From NCBI RefSeq assembly GCF_020873895.1, contig NZ_JAHWGT010000039.1:1-64000 (forward strand): a stretch of 64,000 nucleotides of DNA, in the 5' to 3' direction. The notes beneath the pieces were generated by a model. It made no database searches. It was not told the origin of the DNA and saw nothing but the letters and a program-made list of their open reading frames with translations. The DNA is from Streptomyces sp. DH12. Its GTDB lineage: Bacteria; Actinomycetota; Actinomycetes; Streptomycetales; Streptomycetaceae. The number at the start of each line of letters is the position of its first letter. The stretch's first letter is position 1. Below are positions 34,727 through 44,273 of the stretch, piece by piece. A program made the position numbers and the translations under genes.

Positions 34727-36547
34727 TTACGCGAACCGCGCGATCGGGTTGACCAGCGTGCCCGCGAACTGCAGCGCGCCGGACGGGTCCGCGAGGTCCA
34801 CCATCTGCCTGTTGTCCCGCAGCTGGAGGCGGTTCAGGCAGGACAGAGTGAACTCCTCCGCGAAGAGGTCGTACCGCTTGAACTTCTCCGCCAGCTCCGG
34901 CACGGACTCCTGGTAGGCGGTGACGCACTCGGCGACCGTCCGCCAGAACGTCTCCTCGTCCAGGACGCCCTCGGAGTCCAGCGTCGCGCCCAGGAAGCGG
35001 AAGAAGCAGTCGAAGACGTCCGTGAAGACCGACAGCAGCTTCTGGTCCTCCGGCACCTCGACCCGGATCCGCTCCACGGCCGGCGGCAGCACCGCGTCCG
35101 GGTCCATGACGACGATCTCCTCGGCGATGTCCTTGAAGATCGCCCGCTGCACGGTGCCGTCCTCGATGACGAGGATGACGTTCTCGCCGTGCGGCATCCA
35201 CGCCAGGTCGTAGGCGTAGAAGGTGTGCAGGATCGGCAGCAGGTAGGCGTCCAGGTAGCGGCGCAGCCACCGGTCGGGGGCGAGCCCCGACTCGGCGATC
35301 AGCGCACCCGCGAAGGACGCGCCCTCGTGGTCGACGTGGAGGAGCGACGCCATGGTGGCGAGCCGCTGACCGGGCTCCAGGGACGGGACCGGGCTCTCAC
35401 GCCACAGCGCGGCGAGCATCTTCCGGTAGGGCGAGTACCGGTCGGTGGCGGCCTCGTACTCCAGGTGCCGGTAGCCGACCGCCGCCCGCTCGCGGATGAT
35501 CGAGAAGCGGGCCGCCCGCAGGACGTCGTCGCCGTCGATCAGCCGGGCCAGCCAGTCGTTGATCGCGGGCGTGGCCTTCATGTACGCGGCCGACAGGCCC
35601 CGCATGAAGCCCATGTTCAGCACGGACAGGGCCGTCTTCACGTAGTGCTTGGCCGGGTCGCTCGTGTTGAAGAACGTCCGGATCGACTGCTGGGCCAGGT
35701 ACCGGTCGTCGCCCTCGCCGAGGTACACCAGCCGCTGCCGGGCGATCTCGGCGGCGAAGGTGACGGTCAGCTTGTTCCACCACTGCCAGGGGTGGACCGG
35801 CACGAGGAGGTAGTCGGCCATGTCCAGGCCGCGCTCCGCGAGGGTGCGGGCGAAGCCGTCGACGACGGCGTCGCCCAGCTCGGCCCGGACGAACGCGTCG
35901 TACTCGATGTCCTCGCCCGCCGTGAAGTCCGTGCGGTCCCGGTGCGCGGCCAGCCACACCAGCCGCAGCGGGCTGGCGGCCTCGGGCGCGTACGCGTGGT
36001 ACTCGTCGACGCCGAAGCCCAGCCGGCCGTTGTTGGCGACGAAGCACGGGTGGCCCTCGGTCATGCCCGTCTCGACCGCCTGGAAGTCCGCCCGCGCCAG
36101 CTCCGCGGCGCTCACCGGCGTCTTCGCGGACTTGTAGGCGGTGCCGGAGAGCGTCGAGGAGATCTCCTCCAGGTACACGGGCAGGATCTCGTCGCTCAGG
36201 CCCAGCGCGCCCCGCAGCTCGATCACGAACTCCAGGGCGTCCACCGGCAGCTCGCGGCCGTCGCGGTGGCGGCTGACGGAGTCGGCGTACACCTGCCAGT
36301 GGTCCAGGGCGAAGCGGCCCGCGGTGAAGCGGTACTCGGTGGCGCCGTCGTCGCTGAGGACGCGGTAGCGGCCCTCGCCGAGCGGCTGCGGGTCGAGCAG
36401 CCGCTCGTGGGCGAACTCCGCGAGGGCCTTGCGGACCAGGAGGCGGTTGGCGTGCTCCCAGCGCTCGGGGGTGAGGTGGGCGACGGCGTCGGCGCCGCGC
36501 GCCAGGGCGGTGCCCGCCGGGGTGCCGGTGGCGGTCGTCTCGCTCAT
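34727..36547 (-). CDS. desD: Desferrioxamine NIS synthetase
   Basis: 606-residue IucA/IucC-family synthetase. It uses ATP to join N-succinyl-N-hydroxycadaverine units and close the macrocycle of desferrioxamine E or B. Family motifs: LPVHPWQWWNKLTVTF, KTALSVLNMGFMRGLSAAYM and HGENVILVIEDG. ATG 36547 overlaps the desC stop by 4 nt (ATGA). Last gene of the operon. Confidence 0.96.
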   Translation of the reverse strand: MSETTATGTPAGTALARGADAVAHLTPERWEHANRLLVRKALAEFAHERLLDPQPLGEGRYRVLSDDGATEYRFTAGRFALDHWQVYADSVSRHRDGRELPVDALEFVIELRGALGLSDEILPVYLEEISSTLSGTAYKSAKTPVSAAELARADFQAVETGMTEGHPCFVANNGRLGFGVDEYHAYAPEAASPLRLVWLAAHRDRTDFTAGEDIEYDAFVRAELGDAVVDGFARTLAERGLDMADYLLVPVHPWQWWNKLTVTFAAEIARQRLVYLGEGDDRYLAQQSIRTFFNTSDPAKHYVKTALSVLNMGFMRGLSAAYMKATPAINDWLARLIDGDDVLRAARFSIIRERAAVGYRHLEYEAATDRYSPYRKMLAALWRESPVPSLEPGQRLATMASLLHVDHEGASFAGALIAESGLAPDRWLRRYLDAYLLPILHTFYAYDLAWMPHGENVILVIEDGTVQRAIFKDIAEEIVVMDPDAVLPPAVERIRVEVPEDQKLLSVFTDVFDCFFRFLGATLDSEGVLDEETFWRTVAECVTAYQESVPELAEKFKRYDLFAEEFTLSCLNRLQLRDNRQMVDLADPSGALQFAGTLVNPIARFA

Positions 36548-37107
36548 CGGGTCGCTCCCACTGCCGCCTCGAACGCCTCTCGCGTGCACACGCTGAGCAG
36601 GGCTTCCTTCTCCGGTTTGGCGATCTTGTCGACGGGGACGAAGCCGACCGCCTCGTTCAGGGCGTGCACGGCGGTGTTGCGGACGTCCGGCTCGACCACG
36701 ACGCGGCGGGTGGCCGGGTCGGCGAACAGCTCCGCCATGACGGCGGTGATGACGGCGCGGGTGAAGCCGTGGACCGGGGTGTCCGTCGGCGCGACGAGGA
36801 AGTGCATGCCGACGTCGCCGGGCAGCGGGTCGTACAGCCCGACCAGCTCGACGTGCGCCGGGTCGTACCGCTCCATGAGGAAGGCGGGCTCGCCGTCGAG
36901 GAGGCCGATGAAGGCGTCGTGGTGCGGGTGGGCGGCGATGGCCATGTACTCCCGCTCCACGTCCTGCAGCTTGTGGTCCTGCATCAGCCAGAACGACGCC
37001 TTCGGGTGCGTGACCCAGCCGTGGACCAGCTCGGCGTCCGTCAGGGGGTCGAGCGGACGGAACGTGAACGTGCCTATGCCGGGGACGGTGGTGCCGGTGG
37101 TGCTCAT
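36544..37107 (-). CDS. desC: Hydroxycadaverine N-acyltransferase
   Basis: 187-residue GNAT of the IucB/AlcB type, which succinylates or acetylates N-hydroxycadaverine. Visible: [40 protein letters not shown] (substrate side) and [20 protein letters not shown] (acyl-CoA side). It overlaps desB and desD by 4 nt each, so the last three genes are translationally coupled. Confidence 0.95.
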   Translation of the reverse strand: MSTTGTTVPGIGTFTFRPLDPLTDAELVHGWVTHPKASFWLMQDHKLQDVEREYMAIAAHPHHDAFIGLLDGEPAFLMERYDPAHVELVGLYDPLPGDVGMHFLVAPTDTPVHGFTRAVITAVMAELFADPATRRVVVEPDVRNTAVHALNEAVGFVPVDKIAKPEKEALLSVCTREAFEAAVGATR

Positions 37108-38372
37108 ACGGTGAACTCCTGGAACGCGATGGACTTCTCGACGGGGTAGTACTCGGTCCCCAGCAGCTCACGGATGATGTAGGAGTTGCGGTACGCCCCC
37201 ATGCCCAGGTCGGGCGAGGTGACCGAGTGGGCGTGCACCCCGGCGTTCTGGAGGAAGACCCCGCGGCCGGTGGTGTCGATCGAGTAGTTGCGGGCGATGT
37301 CGAACCGGCCGCGGGAGTCCCAGCGCAGCCGGTCGCGGACGGGTTCCAGGAACGCGGGCACGCTGTACTTGTAGCCGGTGGCGAGGACCAGGCCCTCGGT
37401 GCGGATCTCGTACTCCTTGCCCTGCTCCTCCTGGCGCAGGCCCAGCGTGTACGTGCCGGTCGCCTCGTCGTGGGAGGCGGAGTGCAGCGCGGAGTTGGTG
37501 AGCAGCCGCGTGGGGACCGGGCCGTCCAGGTTCTTCTGGTACAGCAGGTCGAAGATGGCGTCGATCAACTCGCCGTTGATGCCCTTGAAGAGGCCCTTCT
37601 GCGCGGTCTCCAGGCGGTAGCGGGTCTCCTCCGGCAGGGCGTGGAAGTAGTCGATGTACTCGGGGGAGGTCATCTCCAGCGTGAGCTTGGTGTACTCCAG
37701 CGGGAAGAAGCGCGGGGAGCGGGTCACCCAGTTCAGCTGGTAGCCGTGGACGTCGATCTCGGAGAGCAGGTCGTAGTAGATCTCGGCCGCGCTCTGCCCG
37801 CTGCCCACGAGCGTGATGGACTTCTTCGCCTTCAGCGCCTCGCGGCCCTGCATGTACCGGGAGTTGTGCAGCAGGTCGCCGCCCAGGCCCTGGCACGCCT
37901 CCGGGACGTACGGCGGGGTGCCGGTGCCCAGGACGAGGCGGCGGGCGCGGTACGTCTCGCCGCCCTCGGTGTGGACGACGTACACCTCGCCCTCGGTGTC
38001 GTACTCGACGCGGCTGACCGTCGTGCCGAAGCGGACGCTGCTCAGCTTCCCGGCGGCCCAGCGGCAGTAGTCGTTGTACTCGGCGCGCAGCGGATAGAAG
38101 TTCTCGCGGATGTAGAACGAGTACAGTCGGCCCTTCTCCTTCAGGTAGTTCAGGAAGGAGTACGGCGAGGTCGGGTCGGCGAGGGTGACGAGGTCCGACA
38201 TGAACGGCGTCTGGAGGTGCGCGCCCTCCAGGAACATCCCCGAGTGCCACTCGAAGTCCGGCTTCGACTCCAGGAAGAGGCCGTCGAGCTCCGCGATGGG
38301 CTCGGTCAGGCAGGCCAGGCCCAGGTTGAACGGACCCAGTCCGATACCGAGGAAATCAAGAGGCGTGGACAA
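37104..38372 (-). CDS. desB: Cadaverine N-monooxygenase
   Basis: 422-residue FAD- and NADPH-dependent N-hydroxylase of the IucD/SidA class. FAD site [20 protein letters not shown] site [17 protein letters not shown], and the closing ATGYKY motif. It hydroxylates cadaverine, product of DesA. Its start lies inside the last codons of desA (17-nt overlap). Confidence 0.95.
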   Translation of the reverse strand: MSTPLDFLGIGLGPFNLGLACLTEPIAELDGLFLESKPDFEWHSGMFLEGAHLQTPFMSDLVTLADPTSPYSFLNYLKEKGRLYSFYIRENFYPLRAEYNDYCRWAAGKLSSVRFGTTVSRVEYDTEGEVYVVHTEGGETYRARRLVLGTGTPPYVPEACQGLGGDLLHNSRYMQGREALKAKKSITLVGSGQSAAEIYYDLLSEIDVHGYQLNWVTRSPRFFPLEYTKLTLEMTSPEYIDYFHALPEETRYRLETAQKGLFKGINGELIDAIFDLLYQKNLDGPVPTRLLTNSALHSASHDEATGTYTLGLRQEEQGKEYEIRTEGLVLATGYKYSVPAFLEPVRDRLRWDSRGRFDIARNYSIDTTGRGVFLQNAGVHAHSVTSPDLGMGAYRNSYIIRELLGTEYYPVEKSIAFQEFTV

Positions 38373-39798
38373 GGTTCTCTCCCAGGTACTGCTCGGCGTG
38401 GCCGGCTATCAGATCGAGGACGGCGGCGATGTCGTGCACGGTCGTCTCGGGGTTGAGCAAGGTGAACTTGAGGTACTGGCGGCCGTCGACCTTCGTGCCG
38501 GCGACGACGGCCTCGCCCGACGCGAAGAGCGCCTTGCGGGCGTGGAGGTTGGCCCGGTCGATCTCCGCGGGGGAGGTGACGGCGGCCGGGACGTAGCGGA
38601 AGACGAGGGTGGAGAGCGAGGGCTGGACCACGACGTCGTACCGCGGGTCGGCGGCGAGCATCTCCCACCCCTCGGCGGCCAGGTCGCACACCTCGTCGAA
38701 GAGCTGCCCCACGCCGTCGGCGCCCATGACGCGCAGCGTCAGCCACAGCTTCAGCGCGTCGAAGCGGCGGGTCGTCTGGAGCGACTTGTCGACCTGGTTG
38801 GGGATGCGCTCGGCGACCGTGCGGCGCGGGTTGAGGTAGTCCGCGTGGTAGGTGGCGTGGCGCAGGGTCGCCCCGTCGCGGACCAGCACGGCGGAGGAGC
38901 TGACGGGCTGGAAGAACGACTTGTGGTAGTCGACGGTGACCGAGTCGGCCAGCTCGATGCCGTCCAGGAGGTGGCGGCGGGTGGGGGAGGCCAGCAGCCC
39001 GCAGCCGTAGGCGGCGTCGACGTGCATCCAGGCGCCGTACTCGGCGGCCAGGGCGGCGATCTCCGGCAGCGGGTCGATGGAGCCGAAGTCGGTGGTGCCC
39101 GCGGTGGCGACGATCGCCATCGGGACGAGCCCCTCGGCGGCGCAGCGGGCCAGCTCGGCGGCGAGGACGACGCTCTGCATCCGGCGGTCGCGGTCGCAGG
39201 GGATGGAGACGACGGAGGAGCGGCCCATGCCGAGGAGCTGCGCGGACTTCTGGACGCTGAAGTGGCTGCACTCGGAGGAGAAGATCCGCAGTTTCGTCAG
39301 GTCGTCCGTCTTGGCCTCCTCCCGGGCCAGCAGCAGCGCCTGGAGGTTGGACTGGGTGCCGCCGCTGGTGAAGACGCCGTCGGCGGCCTCGCCGAAGCCG
39401 ATGCGGCCGGTGGTCCAGTCGATGAGGCGGCGCTCGATGAGCGTGCCGCCGGCGCTCTGGTCCCAGGTGTCGAGGGAGGAGTTCACCGCCGAGAGGACGG
39501 CCTCGCCGAGGACGGCCGGGATGACGACCGGGCAGTTGAGGTGCGCCAGGTAGCGGGGGTGGTGGAAGTACACCGCGTCACGCAGGTACAGGTCCTCCAG
39601 CTCGTCCAGGGCGGCGGAGGCGTCGCCCAGCGGGCGGTCCAGGTCGACCGCGTCGACGAGCGGCGCGAGGTCGTCGGGGGTGGCGCCGCTGAAGGGCTGC
39701 CGGGTGGTGGCGATCTTGCGCGCCACCCGCTCGACTCCTTCGGTGACGGAACGCCGGTACTGCTCCGCCGTTGCGTCATTGAGCAGGTGCGAGCGCAT
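38356..39798 (-). CDS. desA: Lysine decarboxylase for desferrioxamine
   Basis: 480-residue PLP-dependent group II decarboxylase, first step from lysine to cadaverine. The PLP lysine is in [15 protein letters not shown], preceded by [11 protein letters not shown] (Asp that contacts the pyridine nitrogen). The start follows GGGAGGATGTCGC. An iron box sits in its promoter, so the whole desABCD operon should be shut off by iron-loaded DmdR1/IdeR. Confidence 0.96.
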   Translation of the reverse strand: MRSHLLNDATAEQYRRSVTEGVERVARKIATTRQPFSGATPDDLAPLVDAVDLDRPLGDASAALDELEDLYLRDAVYFHHPRYLAHLNCPVVIPAVLGEAVLSAVNSSLDTWDQSAGGTLIERRLIDWTTGRIGFGEAADGVFTSGGTQSNLQALLLAREEAKTDDLTKLRIFSSECSHFSVQKSAQLLGMGRSSVVSIPCDRDRRMQSVVLAAELARCAAEGLVPMAIVATAGTTDFGSIDPLPEIAALAAEYGAWMHVDAAYGCGLLASPTRRHLLDGIELADSVTVDYHKSFFQPVSSSAVLVRDGATLRHATYHADYLNPRRTVAERIPNQVDKSLQTTRRFDALKLWLTLRVMGADGVGQLFDEVCDLAAEGWEMLAADPRYDVVVQPSLSTLVFRYVPAAVTSPAEIDRANLHARKALFASGEAVVAGTKVDGRQYLKFTLLNPETTVHDIAAVLDLIAGHAEQYLGENLVHAS

Positions 39799-39870
39799 GC
39801 GACATCCTCCCGGATGCAGGGACTTGACCGTCCCTCAGGGACAGGATGAGGGCGAGGGACGCGGTGTTGC

Positions 39871-39889
39871 TTAGGTTAGCCTAACCTAA
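39871..39889. promoter_or_regulatory. Iron box of the des operon
   Basis: TTAGGTTAGCCTAACCTAA, a near-perfect match to the DmdR/IdeR box; the palindrome extends one base each side (39870-39890). Confidence 0.95.
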
Positions 39890-39901
39890 GTTGATGTTCA
39901 A
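39873..39901 (-). promoter_or_regulatory. Predicted desA promoter
   Basis: Minus strand: -35 TTGAAC (39901-39896), 17-nt spacer, -10 TAACCT (39878-39873). The iron box covers the spacer and -10, so repressor and polymerase exclude each other. Confidence 0.7.
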
Positions 39902-39984
39902 CGTCTCCTCGGCCCCCGAGAAGGGGCGTGCGGACGTGCGGACGCGCCGGTGCGGCGCGCCCCGAAGGGCGCGCCGCGGGTGGC

Positions 39985-40106
39985 GCGGTCGCACGGTGGT
40001 GCGAGTGGTGCCGGTGGTACAGCGCGGTGCCGGTGGTGCCGGTGTGCCGGTGGTGCCGTCGTGCGGGTGGTGCGGTGCTGACGTGCCGTCGTACGGGCGG
40101 TACGGG
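39985..40106. repeat. ggtg-rich degenerate repeats
   Basis: About 120 bp of imperfect ggtgccggtggt / gtgcgggtggtgc words between desA and the siderophore reductase gene. No gene is supported in 39902-40106. Confidence 0.6.
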
Positions 40107-41018
40107 TCAGGACTCGCTGTCGGCGTCGGGCTCGGGGACCTCGCGCAGGGCGTCCTCGCTCAGCCCCTTGCGCCAGTATCCGACGAACGTGACGCGACGG
40201 CGATCGAACTTCCGCTCGTTCACCAGGTGGCGGCGCAGCGCCTTCACGACGCCCGACTCGCCGGCGATCCAGGCGTACGGCGCCTCGCCCTCCAGCCGCG
40301 CGGCGCGGACCGCCTCCACGGCCGGGGGCGCGCCCTCCTCCCGCACCAGCCAGGTCACGGTGGCGTCCGCGGCGGTGCGCGGCTCCACGCGGTCGCCGGC
40401 GTGCGGCACCTCCAGCCACACCCGGGCGCGGATGCCGGCCGGGAGCCGCTCCAGTACGGCCGAGGCGGCGGGCAGGGCCGTCTCGTCGGCCCAGATCAGC
40501 ACCTCGTCGGCGTCGGCGGGCAGCCGGAAGCGGACACCGGTGTTGTCCGCCACAGTCGGACCGAGGACCGCGACGCGGTCGCCCTCCACCGCCCGCTGCG
40601 CCCAGGCGCACGCGGGCCCGCCGTCGGGGTGGACGGCGAAGTCGATGTCGACCTCGACCGTCCCGTCGCCGGTACGCCGCTGCTCCCGCACGGTGTAGGA
40701 GCGCATCACGGCCCGTACGTCGTCGTCCATGGCCCGCCAGGCGCCGAGCGCGCCGTACAGGTCGCCGTCGACGACCGGCGGCATCACCGGCTCCGGCTGG
40801 CCCGGGTGGGGGAGGAACAGCGACAGGCTCTGGTCGTGGCCCCCGGAGACGAAGCCCGACAGGTCCTCGTCACCGGCGCCGGTGAAGGTGACGCGGACCA
40901 GCGACGGTCCGAGCCGCCGCGTCCGCGCCACCCGCAGGGCGAAGAAGGCGAAGGGCAGCGCGGGGGCCTCGGCGGGCTCGGTCGCCTCGGTGGGCTCGGC
41001 GGGCTCGGTGGTCGTCAT
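40107..41018 (-). CDS. Siderophore-interacting protein (ferric-siderophore reductase)
   Basis: 303 residues of the SIP/ViuB family. FAD-binding part with MRSYTVREQRR; C-terminal SIP domain with VLIWADETALPAASAVLERL and VTFVGYWRKGLSED. Such enzymes reduce imported ferrioxamine to release Fe(II). It starts 4 bp after the stop of the binding-protein gene, so the two share a transcript under the iron box at 42111. A Thr/Glu/Ala-rich leader of about 20 residues precedes the fold. Confidence 0.9.
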   Translation of the reverse strand: MTTTEPAEPTEATEPAEAPALPFAFFALRVARTRRLGPSLVRVTFTGAGDEDLSGFVSGGHDQSLSLFLPHPGQPEPVMPPVVDGDLYGALGAWRAMDDDVRAVMRSYTVREQRRTGDGTVEVDIDFAVHPDGGPACAWAQRAVEGDRVAVLGPTVADNTGVRFRLPADADEVLIWADETALPAASAVLERLPAGIRARVWLEVPHAGDRVEPRTAADATVTWLVREEGAPPAVEAVRAARLEGEAPYAWIAGESGVVKALRRHLVNERKFDRRRVTFVGYWRKGLSEDALREVPEPDADSES

Positions 41019-41022
41019 GGGG

Positions 41023-42060
41023 TCAGGCCACCTTCTTGGCGTTCTCGATGGCCTCGGCGAGGTCCTCCAGGAGCGGCGCGCACTTCTCGTACGAGTAGAT
41101 CGGCTCCGTGACGCGCGGGATGACCTGGCCGGCCTTGACGGCGGGCAGCTGGGCCCAGGTCGGCTTCGACGCCAGGTCCTTGGGCTGGATGGCCGAGGTG
41201 CGGTTGTCCATCATGATGATGTCGGCCGGGTACTTGTCGACGTTCTCCCAGCTCAGGCCCTCGAACCAGCCGGCCGCGTCGAGCTTGGTCGGGACGACGA
41301 CGTTGACGCCGAGCTCCTTGAAGTACAGCGTGTCCGTCGGCCGGGCCGGGGTGGAGACGTAGAAGAGGTCGGCGCTCGCCGAGCCGATGAGCACCCGGAT
41401 CCCGGGGTTCGCCTTGGCGGCGGCGCGCAGCCGGGCGGCGGCCTTCTCGAAGCGGGCCTTGCTGTCGGCTATCGCCTTGGTCTTCACGTCGGCGCCCAGG
41501 CTCTCGGCCAGGTCCACGTGACGCTGGATCACCTTGGGCATCGACTGGTCGGCGGCCCACAGCGCGACGCTCGGGGCGAGCTTGAGGATCTTGTCCTTCG
41601 ACTCGTCCGGCACGTACCAGAGGGCGTCCTTCTCCCACATGTCCGTGATGAGGAGCTCGGGCTGGAGCTTGATGTACTCCTCGATGTTGAACTCGCCCCA
41701 GACGTTGCCGATGACCTTGACCTTGTTCACGTCGAGGTCGCCGGCCTGCACGTCGGGCTTGCCGTCGGCGGTCTTGGTGGGGCCGAAGACGCCCTTCACC
41801 TCGACGCCGAAGTCGTGCAGCGCCGCCGCCATGCCCGTGAAGGCCACGATGTTCTTCGGCGTGGTCTTCGCCTCGGCCGCCACGCCGCGGTCGTCGGTGA
41901 ACTTCCACGGGCCCGACGCGGCGGCGCTCTTGTCGGCGCCCTTGCCGCCGTCCGCCTCCTTGCCGCCGCACGCGGCGAGAGCGGCGCCCAGGCCGAGGGC
42001 GCCGCCCGCAGCGAGGAGACCGCGTCGGGTGAGATGGGTGGCTCGGGCGTTGCTGGGCAT
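41023..42060 (-). CDS. desE: Ferrioxamine-binding lipoprotein
   Basis: 345 residues from ATG 42060. The N-terminus THLTRRGLLAAGGALGLGAA carries a twin-arginine motif and continues to the lipobox ALAAC, so it is probably Tat-exported and lipid-anchored. The rest is a class III siderophore-binding fold (VIGNVWGEFNIEEYIKLQPE, YPADIIMMDNRTS). Its place beside desA and an iron box supports DesE. No permease is encoded nearby. Confidence 0.92.
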   Translation of the reverse strand: MPSNARATHLTRRGLLAAGGALGLGAALAACGGKEADGGKGADKSAAASGPWKFTDDRGVAAEAKTTPKNIVAFTGMAAALHDFGVEVKGVFGPTKTADGKPDVQAGDLDVNKVKVIGNVWGEFNIEEYIKLQPELLITDMWEKDALWYVPDESKDKILKLAPSVALWAADQSMPKVIQRHVDLAESLGADVKTKAIADSKARFEKAAARLRAAAKANPGIRVLIGSASADLFYVSTPARPTDTLYFKELGVNVVVPTKLDAAGWFEGLSWENVDKYPADIIMMDNRTSAIQPKDLASKPTWAQLPAVKAGQVIPRVTEPIYSYEKCAPLLEDLAEAIENAKKVA

Positions 42061-42079
42061 GGCGGAGTCGCTTTCGTAC

Positions 42080-42093
42080 GGCCGGATCCGGCC
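42080..42093. other. 14-bp palindrome in the desE leader
   Basis: GGCCGGATCCGGCC, a perfect palindrome between the desE iron box and start codon; it could form a small leader hairpin. Significance unknown. Confidence 0.5.
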
Positions 42094-42110
42094 AGTGGGC
42101 AAGTTCGAGG

Positions 42111-42129
42111 GTAGGTTAGCCTAACCTCA
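42111..42129. promoter_or_regulatory. Iron box of desE
   Basis: GTAGGTTAGCCTAACCTCA, two mismatches at the ends against the desA box. It overlaps a minus-strand promoter: TGGACA (42140-42135), 16-nt spacer, TAACCT (42118-42113). Confidence 0.9.
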
Positions 42130-42167
42130 GATCTTGTCCAGGGGGTGACTCCCGGTTGTTCCCTTGA

Positions 42168-43322
42168 TCACGCGGAGAGGCCGAGCTCCCGGGCGATGAG
42201 CATGCGCTGCACCTCGCTCGTGCCCTCGCCGATCTCCAGGATCTTCGAGTCCCGCCACATCCGCGCCACCGGATACTCGTTCATGAAGCCGTAGCCGCCG
42301 TGGATCTGGGTCGCCTCGCGGGCGTTGTCGACCGCCACCGTCGAGGAGTACAGCTTCGCCAGCGCGGCCTCCTTCTTGAACGGCTCGCCCAGCACCAGCC
42401 GGGACGCCGCGTCCCGCCAGCCGATCCGGGCCATGTGCGCCCGCATCTCCATGTCGGCCAGCTTGAACTGGATGGCCTGGTTGTCGCCGATGGGCCGGCC
42501 GAAGGCGCGGCGCTCCTTCGCGTACCGCACCGACTCGTCCACACAGCCCTGCGCCAGCCCGGTGGCGAGTGCCGCGATGGCGATGCGGCCCTCGTCCAGG
42601 ATGCGCAGGAACTGGGCGTACCCGCGGCCCTCCTCGCCCAGCAGGTTCGCGGCCGGCACGCGAACGTCGGAGAAGGACAGCTCGCGGGTGTCCGAGGCGT
42701 TCCAGCCGACCTTCGAGTACGGCGCCGCGACGGTGAAGCCGGGCGTGCCCGCGGGGACGATGAGGGAGGAGATCTCCGGGCGGCCGTCCTCCTTGCGGCC
42801 CGTCACCGCGGTCACCGTGACCAGGCCGGTGATGTCCGTACCGGAGTTGGTGATGAAGCACTTGGTGCCGTTGACGACCCACTCGTCGCCGTCGCGCACG
42901 GCCGTCGTGCGCGTCCCGCCCGCGTCCGAGCCGCAGTCGGGCTCCGTCAGGCCGAACGCGCCCAGCAGCTCACCGGAGCACAGCCGCGGCAGCCACTCCC
43001 GCTTCTGCTCCTCCGTGCCGAACCGGAAGATCGGCATCGCGCCCAGCGAGACGCCCGCCTCCAGCGTGATGGCGACCGAGGAGTCGACGCGGGCCAGCTC
43101 CTCCAGCGCGATGCCCAGCGCCAGGTAGTCGCCGCCCATCCCGCCGTACTCCTCCGGGAAGGGCAGGCCGAACAGCCCCATCCGGCCCATGTCCCGCACG
43201 ATCTCGTACGGGAACTCGTGCCGCTCGTAGAAGTCGCCGATCTTCGGCGCGACGACGTCGTGTGCGAACTCCTCGACCGTGCGGCGGAGTTCTTCCAGCT
43301 CGGCGGGCAGGCGGTGGTCCAT
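42168..43322 (-). CDS. acdH: Acyl-CoA dehydrogenase, probably isovaleryl-CoA/short branched-chain
   Basis: 384-residue FAD enzyme. Signature FGLTEPDCGSDAGGTRTTAV, then FITNSGTDITGLV and the C-terminal HGGYGFMNEYPVARMWRDSK; EGTSEVQRMLIARE supplies the usual C-terminal Glu position. It is the last gene of an operon with HMG-CoA lyase and a biotin-dependent carboxylase, so isovaleryl-CoA of leucine catabolism is the natural substrate; the Streptomyces enzyme at this locus is known to be broad. Its start is 6 bp after the lyase stop. Confidence 0.92.
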   Translation of the reverse strand: MDHRLPAELEELRRTVEEFAHDVVAPKIGDFYERHEFPYEIVRDMGRMGLFGLPFPEEYGGMGGDYLALGIALEELARVDSSVAITLEAGVSLGAMPIFRFGTEEQKREWLPRLCSGELLGAFGLTEPDCGSDAGGTRTTAVRDGDEWVVNGTKCFITNSGTDITGLVTVTAVTGRKEDGRPEISSLIVPAGTPGFTVAAPYSKVGWNASDTRELSFSDVRVPAANLLGEEGRGYAQFLRILDEGRIAIAALATGLAQGCVDESVRYAKERRAFGRPIGDNQAIQFKLADMEMRAHMARIGWRDAASRLVLGEPFKKEAALAKLYSSTVAVDNAREATQIHGGYGFMNEYPVARMWRDSKILEIGEGTSEVQRMLIARELGLSA

Positions 43323-43328
43323 CGGTGA

Positions 43329-44273
43329 TCACTGCTCCTTGTGGGACAGGGCGCGGACGGTGCGGGAGGGGCTGGGCCGGCCCAGCCGGTCGGCCATCCA
43401 GGCGCTCGTGGCGACGAGACGGCCGAGGTCGACCCCGGTGTCGATGCCGAGTCCGCTCAGCATCCACACGAGGTCCTCGGTGGCGAGGTTGCCGGTGGCG
43501 GACTTGGCGTACGGGCAGCCGCCGAGCCCGCCGGCGGAGGCGTCGACGGTGGTGACGCCGTGCCGGAGCGCGGCCAGCGTGTTGGCGAGGGCCTGCCCGT
43601 AGGTGTCGTGGAAGTGCACCCCCAGCGCGCCGACCGGGACGCCGGCCTCGCCGAGCGCGTCGAGCAGCGCGGTGACGTGGCCGGGCGTGGCCACGCCGAT
43701 GGTGTCGCCGAGGCTCAGCTCGTCGCACCCCATGTCGAGCAGGGCCCGGCACACCCGCACCACCTGGGGGAGGGGTACCGCGCCCTCCCAGGGGTCGCCG
43801 AAGCACATCGACAGGTAGCCGCGCACGTGCACCTCCGCGGCCTTGGCGCGGGCCACCACCGGCTCGAACATCGCCAGCGCCCCGTCCACCGTGCGGTTGA
43901 GGTTGGCCCGCGCGAAGGACTCGGTGGCGCTGGCGAAGACGGCGACGCGGGTGGCGTCCAGCGCCAGGGCGCGGTCGAGCCCGCGCTCGTTGGGGACGAG
44001 GACGGGCAGCGCCACGGGCAGGTCCCGGACGAGCGGGAAGAGCCGTTCGGCGTCGGCCAGCTGCGGCACCCACTTCGGGTGGACGAAGCTCGTCGCCTCG
44101 ACCGTGGTCAGCCCGGCGTCCGCGAGGCGCCGGACGAACTCCGCCTTCACCTCGGTCGGTACGACGCCCTGCTCGTTCTGCAGGCCGTCGCGGGCGCCCA
44201 CCTCGTGGATCCGCACCCGCGCGGGCAGCCCCGGCGCGGGGACGGTCATGGGAAGGCCCGGAGCGGCGCTCAC
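43329..44273 (-). CDS. Hydroxymethylglutaryl-CoA lyase
   Basis: 314-residue HMGL-like TIM barrel cutting HMG-CoA to acetoacetate and acetyl-CoA. Motifs: [15 protein letters not shown] (metal-binding Asp), [39 protein letters not shown] and [15 protein letters not shown], whose Cys belongs to the family active-site loop. GTG 44273 is chosen because it overlaps the stop of the alpha-subunit gene (GTGA) and follows GGAGGA; an ATG at 44249 is the alternative. Confidence 0.95.
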   Translation of the reverse strand: MSAAPGLPMTVPAPGLPARVRIHEVGARDGLQNEQGVVPTEVKAEFVRRLADAGLTTVEATSFVHPKWVPQLADAERLFPLVRDLPVALPVLVPNERGLDRALALDATRVAVFASATESFARANLNRTVDGALAMFEPVVARAKAAEVHVRGYLSMCFGDPWEGAVPLPQVVRVCRALLDMGCDELSLGDTIGVATPGHVTALLDALGEAGVPVGALGVHFHDTYGQALANTLAALRHGVTTVDASAGGLGGCPYAKSATGNLATEDLVWMLSGLGIDTGVDLGRLVATSAWMADRLGRPSPSRTVRALSHKEQ

